From assembly GCF_000002235.5 (NCBI RefSeq), contig NW_022145609.1:6703214-6767213 (forward strand): a stretch of 64,000 nt of DNA. The letters run 5' to 3'. This DNA is from Strongylocentrotus purpuratus (taxonomy: Eukaryota; Echinodermata; Echinoidea; Camarodonta; Strongylocentrotidae). The notes below the pieces were generated by a model. That model was not told the origin of the DNA. It saw only the letters and a list, made by a program, of their open reading frames with translations, and did not search any database. Positions 39,415 through 51,400 of the stretch are shown here, one piece after another (position 1 is the first letter of the stretch; every line of letters begins with the position of its first letter). Position numbers and translations under genes: made by a program.

Positions 39415-42400
39415 GAAAGAGAAATAGGGAGAAAGAGAAATAGGGAGGAAGAGATGGAGAAGGAACAGCAGGACCGCAAGAAGTTTAATGAAAACCTTCA
39501 AGCGATGAGGGAGACGTAAGTAGAATTTTGTTGTCTATCCTTCAACTCTAGAATGTTTCTGCTTCCTGTTTGTCCCGATTTACATTAACAAGCTATCTGC
39601 ATTTGCTGACAACAGTACATGAAGATAACATTAGGTTTGTATAGTTTTTGTGACTTTGATATCTTTACGTTTTTAAGTTCATACAAGATATGTCATATTT
39701 GTAAGACAGAAATTACCGAGAATTGAATGTGGATGTTAGGGGTATCTCTTTATGTATTGCGATCAAATATGTATCATGCCATACTTTGCAAAATTGCAGA
39801 AAATTTGATTGAATAGACAGCATGTCAAATAGATATTGAATAGATATTGAATATACATTGACATTTCCTTTCCCTTCTCTTCTTTTCTTCCTTGTCTCTC
39901 TGTTATTTTTGTTCCTCTCTATCTCTGTCCCTGTCTGTGTATGTGGGTGTGTGTGTTTGTGTGTGTGTGTGTTTCTCTCTCTTTCTCTCTCTCTCTTTTT
40001 CTCTCTCTCTCTTTCCCTCCCTCTCCCTCCCTCCCTCTCTCTCTCTATCTATTTATCTTTCTCTCTCTCTCCCTCTCTCTCTCTCTCTCTATCCCTCTCC
40101 CTCCCACTCCCCCCCTCTCTCTCTCTCTCTCTCCCTCTCCATCTCTTTCTCTCTGGTAGGTATTCAGAGCAAGTGGTGGATACCCTGTCATCCATGGATC
40201 ACAATGTCTTAGATCTAGATCTCACAGCTGAACTACTGCGCTACATCTCACTGCAAAAACCGGTAAGGTTGCTCACTGACAGTCTGTCATTACTTTCACC
40301 CTCTAAGAAATGCAAAGTAGAAAACTACATAAGATGTTTATATACCAGGATATTTGGAAAATGGAGAAAAATTGAGTTTAAAAATCATATTCATGTAATA
40401 ATCCTGTTTAAAACAAAATACATATCCATTTATGCATGTTTTAATCCCTAAACTCCCTGTCATTTTATAAACCTTTTATAAATCATGGCATCTCAATGGT
40501 TGGAATCCACTTTGCATACATGTACATAAGTTGTTGCTATGTAGGGCAAGTCTCTGCCAACTGTCTTAGGTGTCAAGAGAAACTTTCGTTTAAAAAGTGT
40601 GCATACATATTAGTTAACAGGTGTATTCCTTATCCACTCAATGTAGTAAGCAGTGGAACATTATTCCAACCACTCCCTTCAATCATTTTACTTCATAGAT
40701 CTTAATCATAAAATTGACATGGAGAAGTAACTATTTCATGCAATTTTGGAGAAAGAGGAGTTTGGAGTTAGACATCCTTAGCAAAGAGTAATAGGGCTTC
40801 ATTTCAACAGTTGTGAATGAAAGTGTAGAAATACTACTTATGAACTATGATTTGGATCCACTTACCATTTACTGAGTCATCAACTATACAATGGTGTATC
40901 TCGATTGAGCTTAACCACACAGTGACTTCCTTGGTCAGTTTTATATCATTTTACCTCTACTCGTGTAGAGGTGTCATGGTCGAGTGGATACGTCGCCGGA
41001 CTGTCGATCACAAGGTCCACGGGTTCGAGTCCCGCTGCAGCACCAATGTCCTTTGGCAAGACATTGATCTACATTTGCCACACTCCACCCATGTGAAGTA
41101 AATGGGTACCTGGTAGGAATTTATTCCTTAAACCAGAGCGTGCGTGACAGCTTCACTGCTAAAGCCAGTGAGGGTAATTATGCTGCATTATTGTAGAGTG
41201 TTTAGAGACTTCTGATAAAGTAAGTGTTAGGCGCCAATTAAGCAAATATAATTATTATTACTAAAACTCATTCACCATCCCTAGAGGATTCCAATTAGTG
41301 AGCTATCTTTTCTCCCCACTAGGAAGGTGCCATCCTTGTCTTTCTACCGGGGTGGGATCAGATCAGTAAGCTACATGACAAACTCACCTCCCAGACGCTC
41401 TTCTCAGAAGAAAGGTTCATCATCATTCCTCTACACTCTATGATGCCTACCATCAACCAGAGACAGGTTAGTGCTAGCATGTCTTCCACACTTCCTCTAT
41501 ACATCTCACCACTCTTTCAGCAACGGAGAGCATCATACTCGCTTCAATCACCATCAACTCCTTCCTCTCTTTCTCAAAACCTGAAAACACTTTCACTGTT
41601 AAAGGCAATTAACAATGTTAAATCTGAGATGCATGGCCCTACGTGTTATCAGTGTCTGTGATATGGTGTAATATTGAAGCCCAATACAAATTGTGCTTCA
41701 AAATGATAAATGAAGTGCCTCAAAAAAGTAAAAATCTTTGAGTGACCGGTTTTACCATATTCATTTTTCCCAATAGACTGTAATGTTATAAAAACCGTTA
41801 GGAAAAAAATATTCTGAAATTTCTAATTCCAATCATAGATATCTGGATGATCACACAGGCGATTGGCTTGTAAAAGTCATGAGATTCTTGTATGACATAA
41901 AGGTCTATAATTATTATTGCAGCATGAGCTAAATCCAGGACTTGTTTAAGAATCTTAGGCAAAATTACCTAAACCCTCTAATATTTTCAACCTGTTGCCT
42001 TACATCTTAGGAAAAAAATCCCTGCTTTTCAAAGAGATAGTAGTTCACTTGACCTCTCAAAAGATAATTGAAAATATACCTCTACAATTCTTTTCTAACC
42101 TGTTGATTCTGAATTCTCTAAGTTCCATAGGCCTCATACAGCGACCACTTGGTTCCTGTATACATAGGGTTAATTAGTACGTAGACCAAGGAACAGCACC
42201 TTTTATCCTTTTGAAAAGGTGTTCTGTAAATTCAATTCTTATAATTATTATTATCATTATCATTACTCTTTGATAAAGCTCCACTGAAAAATTGCAAGGC
42301 AATCTAATCTCATGATTCTTGGTTTACTTCCCGATTACAAGGCATTTTCGTCTTATCCTTGTCTTCCTTCCCGAGTGTGGTTTTTTTGCAGTTACCATTT

Positions 42401-45400
42401 TGATTTACATTTCTACTCTTTCTAATGCCTGAATTATCTGTAATTAGAGTTTGATGTTTTCTCACTGTACGCATGATTTATCATTAGGTATTTGAACATC
42501 CACTTCCCGGAGTACGGAAGATCATCATAGCAACCAACATTGCAGAGACTAGCATCACCATAGATGATGTGGTCTATGTGGTCAACCTGGGACGAGTCAA
42601 AGAAACCAACTTTGATGTGGCCAACAACATTCGGACGATGAAGGCTGAATGGGTCAGCAAGGCGTCGGCTCATCAGAGGAGGGGGCGAGCTGGGAGGTAA
42701 AGAACTGGGAGATGGTGTTTGAAAGAAAATGACAAGGATGTATTAATGGTGATGATGATGATTTTGATAATTATTTATTGAAGCTCTTTTGTAGTTTCTA
42801 TTTTCTTTGTCCCTATTAAAATTTCCAAATATTTTTTTCAACATGCTGATGATAATGATTATGGTGGTGGTGATGATAATTATGATGTAACTGATAAATC
42901 GAAATTAATGTGCTTGATGATGATGACGTAGAGTGTACACAAAATAATCTGAAGGGGATTATTTATGATGCTGGAGGTTGTGATGCTGATGGTAATGACA
43001 ATGTTGTTAGCACCGATGGTGAAGTTGGTCGCAATCATTATTGAGCTGGTGGTAACAATAGTATTTTTTTACCTGGATAGTAGACAGTAATGGTAATGTT
43101 AAAGTTACAATGAGTACACGCATGATAGGTGTATGTATAATTGAGAAAATAATGATGGATGTTCATCATCATGATAATGCTGATGATGTAACTGTTCTTA
43201 CATAAATGTATATACATGTAAATGAAATGGAATGGCAAAAAACACATTGGTGATGTTACTTATATATTTGGTATTACATACATGTATAAAGAGGTGTCAA
43301 AGTCAAGTGGTTTAAACATTTGCTGGAGATATCAAGGTTTGATATGGAGCATTGTATTTATTTCCTTAAGCAAGGCATTTTATCGACCTTGCTTCTCTCT
43401 ACCCAGGTGTTAAATGAAAACCTGGTATGATGTAAAAGTCAGTGTAGATTGCTCAGAAATGTGAGTGGCTGTTAAATGGTGCCTGGCTGGAATTCTCCCG
43501 AGGGATTGGAGAATGTGCATACAATTTATAGGATTATCCGAAGACCTGCAAAGTGCCCAGGGTCATTGTAGTCGTATAAAGCTCTATATTAACCTAGAAT
43601 ATTAATATTATTATATTATATTTTGTCTGAGCATCATTCTATTGAGTGTGTTCATTTATTTTCCCATGCAGGGTGCAGGATGGAGAATGCTTCCATGTGT
43701 ACAGCCAGCTAAAGGCTTCTGAAATGGTGGAATACCAACTTCCAGAGATCAAGAGAACTCCCCTTGAAGAACTCTGTCTCAACATAAAGGTACCCTAATG
43801 GGCTTTACAAATATAATCTTGCCTGTTTGGAGCCAGAAGGGCGTTAAGTCAAATACATGAACTTTAACACAGAATTAACAAAGAATTTCTATCATCTTTT
43901 TTAAATTTCCGCTCATTTAAAAAACTTCAAGCATATCTGTATTAGTTTGGCCAGAAGGGATTAAACTTTCCTGCGTGGTCACTTGCAGGTAGTTATTTCA
44001 TTAAATCAGTTCTTGATTAACAAAGAAAAAGGGGATCATGGGGGACCAACAGGTACCGCTTAGGCATTGTTGGCTATATAGAGGGCGCAATTAGCTACAA
44101 GTAGTGCAGTCCTGCTTTAAAATAGAGTACATAATACTTAATACTACGTTATAATAAAATTGTTTGTTTCTTCTCATATTCAGACCTTGAAGCTAGGCAG
44201 TGTGCATCCCTTCATCAGCAAAGCTATGGAAACCCCTGACATAAGGGCAATTGAGCTAGCCATCAGCAGTCTCAAACAAATGGTATCTCTCTCTGTTGCT
44301 TCTTGTAGTTACGACTTGTGCTCTTTCCTACAATGGGGGAAATAACAAAGGCATAACTGCCAACCATTTGTGTAATGGAGGAATGATTCCTAGTTATTTG
44401 CATTCAACATTATGTTATAAACTCTTTATTTCTCTAATTTTCTGAATATATCTGTCCTAAAGTATGCATTAAAACTACACATTATATTGTATGCTGTCTG
44501 AGGAGACTCCTAATACAGTCAAACCTGCCTATAGCAACCGCCCAAGGGAAACACAAAAGTGGTCTTTGTAGACAGGTTCCTTTGTTGCAGTTCTCTTCTT
44601 TTCCTCTCTTCTTGTCTCTTTCTCCAAGCTCTCTATCCTCCTCTCCTCTTTGCCTATCCTTTTCTTCCTTTCTTCCTTTCTCCCATTTATAATGTATAAT
44701 TGTATTTATGTATTCGGGCGTACCCACTACAAGCTATGCTTTTCGGGTTTCGCGCCTTCTTCCTTGTAATACAAGTTCTTTAATTATATTTATGTTCCTA
44801 CTTATAATTTGTATGGTTTGGAAGAAAATAAATGTTCATTTGAATGAAATGTTCATTTGAAGTACATGTTTCAATGAGAAACTATTTTCAAGGGGAACAA
44901 AAAATGTGGTATTTGTAGACAGGTGGTAACTAAAGCATGTTTGAATGTATTTGTAGTGGAATTTTGGCAGGTTGGTAGAAGAACTAAAAATGTTTTTGAG
45001 TAATAGTTATGACAGTACAAGTCAAGCCAGGGCAACTCTCCATTGGAAAGATCATACATACATTTAGAGTGGGACATACAGTGTATTCCCTAAATCTTGA
45101 GACATTCCAAAGTTTACAGTGTGAAAGGTAATGAGAATGTTTGGGACATCTTGACAGCCCCGTAATATAGAAGAGACGACATAGATTAAAATACAAGCCT
45201 CTTACTTATACTATTCTCTTGTATTTTGTACCTATTCCACTTTCAATCTAAACGTAGGGTGTTTTTCAACCACTCGCCCTTTGACTTTCTCCGTTTATAC
45301 ACTATGTCTCTCTTACTTTCTTTTGCTCTATTCATATGTGTCTTTATCATTGTTTCCAGAGAGCTTTGGTGAGGAATGAAATCTACAGTCATTTCTTTTT

Positions 45401-48400
45401 CTTCTGTATACCGGTAGTCATCTATAATTTTATTGTTTTTCTTAAATCTGTGTTTATTTATAACTGGGATAGGAGTTGCAGAGAGACATGACTAATTACT
45501 CTCAAAGTCTCATTGGATTTGTTATGAAGTTTTGTGAGTATCTTGAATCTTGCATATGTGGGACACCATGTTTAATGTACTGTATGTATTTGTGTTTTTA
45601 GAGAGCCTTTGATGATAACGAGGACCTGACAGCTTTGGGATACCATCTATCTCGTCTTCCGGTGGAGCCTCGTATTGGCAAGATGATGCTGTTTGGTGCC
45701 ATGTTCTGCTGTCTGGATCCTATACTCACCATAGCAGCATCTCTCAGCTGGAAGGATCCATTCTACATTCCTCTGGTAAGTAATGTCCTTTTTTGGAATG
45801 TAATACAGTGAAACCTGTCTAGAAAGACCACCCAAGGGAGACAAGAAAAATGATCTTTATAGGCAGGTGGTCTTTACGTACAGGTTCCTATAGTAAATGT
45901 TTCAATGAGAAACCAATGTTTCAATGAGAAACCATTTTCAAGGAAAACAAACAAGGTGGTCTTTGTAGACAGGTGGTCTTTCTATGCAGGTGGTCACTAA
46001 AGCAAGTTTGACTGTAGTAGTACATTCACTTCTCATGATGAGCTTCAACCAAACTGTTCCTTGGAAGCCATGGTTGTGAAATGAGAGACCAGGGGGGTTG
46101 CTTCACAAAGATCCTAAGTTGAACTTATCTCTAATTTGGACTCAACATTTATGGAAAGCCGTTACTTTAAAAGGCATAAAATGTTGAATCAAATCATTTA
46201 TATTTTCTATTATCAAGGTGATTTCATGTTCTTGATGTGGAATTTATAAAAATTCTAAAATACTTCAAATTACGCTTTGGAATATATTTTATTCTAAGGC
46301 TACAAACGACTCTCCATAATTGTTAAGTCCAACTTAGAGTTAAGTTCGACTTAGGATCTTTGTGAAACACTCCCCTGGCTTCTTTAGACACACTGTAAGA
46401 TCAAAAGGTATGGCTCAGGGTATCATGCTTGGTGAAGACCAAAGTACAGGGTGAAAGGAGAAGAGGAAGGCGAAGGATTAGATGGATAGAAGGTGTGACC
46501 AGAGAAACTGAGGAGTCATTATAAAGAGATTGCACACATGTCCATGTACTTGCACAGGACAGAGTAGCCTGGGGAGGGTTCGCCCATGGTGTCACCGGGA
46601 GCCCGGGATGACTCGATGGCACCTAACAACAGCAATGAAAGTCTTTGAATACATAATAGGATTAGTATGCATTGCTGTATTAAACATCCGTTACATATTA
46701 AACCCCGCAAATGGAATGTCCTCAAAGTGAATGTAAACATTGTAGTGGCTTTGTTTAAAGCCCGTCTGCACTAGTTTTGCCGGGAGGGATTAGATCTTCC
46801 AACATGGTCACTGACAGGTGGTTCATCAACTCAGCTCTCAATTAACATAAGAAAAGGGGGATCATGGGGGACCAACGGGTACCGCTTAGGCATTGTTTGC
46901 TATATAGAGGGCGCCAGTAGCTTCACGTAATAATAATAATAATAGTGGGTTCTTGTATAGCGCTCATGTCAGTCAGATTTGACCCTCCTGGCGCTCCCGA
47001 TTATTACCCTGGCTTTAGCACGGCTGCCATACGGCGCTCTAGCATTTCAAGGAATAAATTCCTACCAGGTACCCATTTACTTCACCTGGGTGGAGTGTGG
47101 CAAATGTAGATCAATGTCTTGCCAAAGGACATTAGTGCAGTAGGGCTCTACATTATGAAGAAAACAATGATTCCATTCTATCTTAGATTTCCGTGATATT
47201 CTAGATTATACCATTTAAGTGTATCAAATGCTATAACCATTCTAAAGATTTCCTTTACACTATAGACTACTTTTTATCATATGATATGATGGTAGTTGGA
47301 CTTCTTATAAGGTTGCTTTATTAAAAGGAACCAACATGTAACACCACCTCTTAAAGTGCATCTGGCTAATGAACTTTCATCCATCATCTATCTGGGATCT
47401 AGCTATCTGGGCAGGCGTACACCATAAGTAGTAAATTGGACACCATTATGTACCTTCCACACATTGCACGTACTGTAGTTATAAAGATCATAGGTATAGG
47501 AATGATGACTAATGATCTGCCAATTGCATCTCTTGGTTCCAAAGCCGTAGTTTTCATGTCCTACAACCTTTCACTATTTGAATTGTTTTCCGCTATTACT
47601 AGGGTAAGGAGAAGCTCGCTGATGAGAGGCGTAGGGTGCTCTCCAACAACACTCGCAGTGATCACCTGATGTTAGCTAATGCTATGAGTGGCTGGGAGGA
47701 CGCTAAGGAACACAGAGGAGAGGGATCCTACTGCTGGCAAAACTTCATGTCTTCAAACATCCTCGGTGTAAGCCTCCCTTCCTCTTCACCTACATGTAGT
47801 TGTGTGATTGTTTTGAAATTCACTATCTATCTATCTATCTATCAGGCTATAGTTCATCCAGACGTTGGACAAAGCCCTCCTCATAACATTTCCATTCTCT
47901 TCTGTCTCTAGCTGTCCTAGCGGCCGTTCCCATGTATGATGTTAGGTCATCTCTCCATCTTCTCTTCTGCCTTCCTCTCCTTCTCTTTCCCATCCTTGGT
48001 TGCCATTCTGTTAAGCGATTTGTCCATCTTTTGTCCTGAAGTTTAGCTACATGCCCAGCCCATCTCCACTGAAATTCACATTTGTTATTAATTATGATTT
48101 CTGGCAGTGAAATTGCATTTCATGCAAAACAGCCCTAATTCTAAATTATGAATGAATAGAGGATCTGGCAGTAGTACTTATAGAACAGTATGGCTTTAAC
48201 ACTATTAAACTTCAAGTCAATTTCTGTCTCTCATACAGATGCTGAGTAAGATGAAGGGTCAATTCTGTGATGTCCTGCATCGTTTGAGGTTTGTCTCCGA
48301 CAGATCACCCAAACACATTGATGCAAATAGAAATTCAGGTAGGTGAATATTTTTTTATTAATCTATGTGTTAATGTTGTTACATTAATTGTTTAAAATTT

Positions 48401-51400
48401 CCTTTTTTTCCTATTGATACAATATCTCTTTTTTTCTCTCTCTCTCTCCTCTGTTACTCTTCATATATTGTAGATTTACCATTTTTTCTAGCTGTTTGTG
48501 TCTTTCTCTCTTCACTTCTTTCTTCAAAACATCTCTGTGATATATTTTCAGTCTCACTTAGACCTATTTTTGTTTCCTCAATCTATTCCTTATAAAGTCT
48601 CTGGTTTGCCCTTCGATATCTGGAAAACGCTTAGAGATGGTAACAAACTGATGCACTATTGCCCTTTGATATCTGTATAGCGCTGAGAGACGGTATTCTG
48701 TACTAATAGCTAAATAAATCAAGATTTATCATTATTAGTACGATTTTTGCTCCTTTTAAATCTCAATAGATCAGTTGTAGAGCAGTGACCTTGTAATCAT
48801 AAACTCTGGTTTAAAACCAAACTGATGCACTTATGAGCTTTAATAAGGCGTGAATCTTAAATTGCTTACCTAGTCCTTCTGTTGGACTTTGAGTTGTAGG
48901 TCATCCACAGGTTGCCCATTTATGAGGGCTCCTTCAGATATAACGTGGTAACCCACCTTAACAAAATCCCAATTTTTTAAAAAACATGTAAAAGAATGGC
49001 AACTGCACAACAAAGGTCCTATGTGTATTCACTTATCTCTGTGATATAAGATCAAGAAATGTGACTCGTATTACACTTTACGTCGGCACAAAAAAAACAT
49101 GCAGTTTTGGTGCGTCATATCTGAACAAGGCTATTATAATCACTCTAAATCAGTGGATTTGTTGTTTAGAGAATGAGCAGCTTTTGAAGGCAGTGTTGTG
49201 TGCCGGTCTCTACCCAAAGGTTGCCCACGTAGATAAGGTGCCTTTCAATCGAAAGACGGGACAGAATAGGTAAGTCTAACTTAATGTACCATCTCTCATG
49301 TCATTTAATTTTAAAAAAATCATCAAAAGTGTATGACACTTACACATACTTTGTGTTATGTGTGTTAGAATAGAGATTTTGAGACCATAGTTTAGGCTTT
49401 TTTGTGTACAAAATAGCTTATTCTAGGTGATTTTTAGGCCCTCTGATCAATTCTAACTGGCATCCCTGTTTAATACATGTACATGTATCAGGCTGGTGCC
49501 AATTCATTTGGCCACATCATTGTAGGTTGTTTACATCATGGTATATGAATAAGGATTGAATATAGCGATGAGAGACTCCACACTGCTAACAAATGTAATA
49601 TGCTTAGCAATTTGTGCCTAGTAGCTCTTGCTGGAATGCTCCCCATAGAGAAGCAATAATATTATTATTTGTTATTATTATTTATCTCCTTTCAGACCTC
49701 CAAGGCTGAGCACCCCAGAGGATGGTCGAGTTCAAATCCACCCTAAGTCTGTCAATGCAAATGAAACAACCTTCAGCAGTAAATGGCTGCTCTACCATCT
49801 CAAACTCAAGTCAACAAGTGTAAGTTTGCCCACTCCATCTTGTAGGTGAGGTGTAGCTTCAAGGAGACTCTGTAATGAATCACTGTAATGATCATTTGAT
49901 CATTTGATAAGTGTGAAAATAGGGAGCATTGTAATGACATCCAATTTGAGTTAAATGCGATGGACAGGAGGGGTAAAGTCAAATGGGTCAAAACCAGATC
50001 TAATTTTTAATTACTTGACATTAATGAACTTTCAAAGCTACTCGATGAAAACTAATATTCAATTTTGGTCTATAGGGGCAGAGATGAAAACATTTTGTTA
50101 GAGTTCAAGACCATGACCATCACTACATATTACCCTTAACATACTTTTGGACGCACAGCAGTGATGCATAGAAATCGCATTAAAATTTATTTTGTTGAAT
50201 GTATTTGATACCACATGATCGATAATTTCTTTAGTGATTGGCATGATTTTGGCAGCACAAAATATTCTTGCTGTTCTTACTTGGAATACTAAAAGAGTAA
50301 GACTTTCTATTCCTTGAATTGGTCTGTAAAGTATAGATGTGTACCTCTTGATTCTGAAAATCCTTTCGTGTTGCCAATTTACTGCACAGGTCTTCCTCCA
50401 TGACACTACCATGGTTGAGCCTTATCCCTTGATCTTCTGCGGTGGTAAGATCTCTTGGGACGATGACCAGGGCCATGAAACGGTCTTCGTTGATGACCAC
50501 ATCAAGTTTCACTGCTCTCAGGAGACGGCACATCTTGTCATTGTAAGTCACAGAAGCAACAGTTCTATATTAAACATAAGTACTTACACACTTAAGTACT
50601 TACACACTTAAGGTTTACAGTTAATAATAATAATAATAATAATGATAATAATAATAATAATACATTGCTTTTATAGTGCATAGCACTGCAGTAGCATCTC
50701 TATGCGCTTCAGATATACAAATAAAAAATACAATTATCTAAAGATTCCTGCTACAGGAATGGGCATATTTCACCATTCAAATATAGTTCAGGGTAGGAAA
50801 GCTTTTTTTTAATAAATTGCAACCAAAAGAGCAACCTACAAACAAACCATCAAACAACATGTTAAACAATAAACAATTAAAATCAAGACTTGATTAGCTG
50901 AAATTGACAGGAGCAGAATTACATAATTTCAAACTCCAGTTGCTATCATAGTAAATCACTCAATACACAAGTGTGTCTATGGCTATGAAATTTAAACAGT
51001 GAATGAAGTAGAGAATCAATAGTGGCCACTTCCTCCTTTTGGAGCTATGACATATTTCCTTCTCTGGATAGGGACAGTAATCTGCATGTGAATGATCCTG
51101 TTTAGTCCAGGCTTTAACCCTGCTTCAGTGGATAGAAATAGCCCTGTGATACCAAGTGTCAGCCTGTTTGTCCTGCTTAAATTAAGTAACTAATGACAAA
51201 ACAAAATTACATCATTTCAAAATTATAATCTTGTTTAATCTAATTTGGTTATGAATTCTGTGACAGAATAACAGTAATTGGTAAGGAGTAGAGAGGTTGA
51301 CATTGGGTTATCTCTAAGACAGTGGACTACGTTGAACAAGGGTTTAGCTAATCCTGCCTTTTTATACATAGGCGGTTGGAATCAATTTGGTGTATTTAAT

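Noticed and set aside
39858-40451. 197-codon frame rich in Leu/Ser
   Set aside because: Mostly a (CT)n tract read through into DHX36 exon 2; only 40160-40262 is coding.
40966-41040. Possible functional tRNA-Ser/Leu gene
   Set aside because: The A and B boxes are good, but the acceptor stem does not close and the sequence runs into the SINE body shared with other copies.
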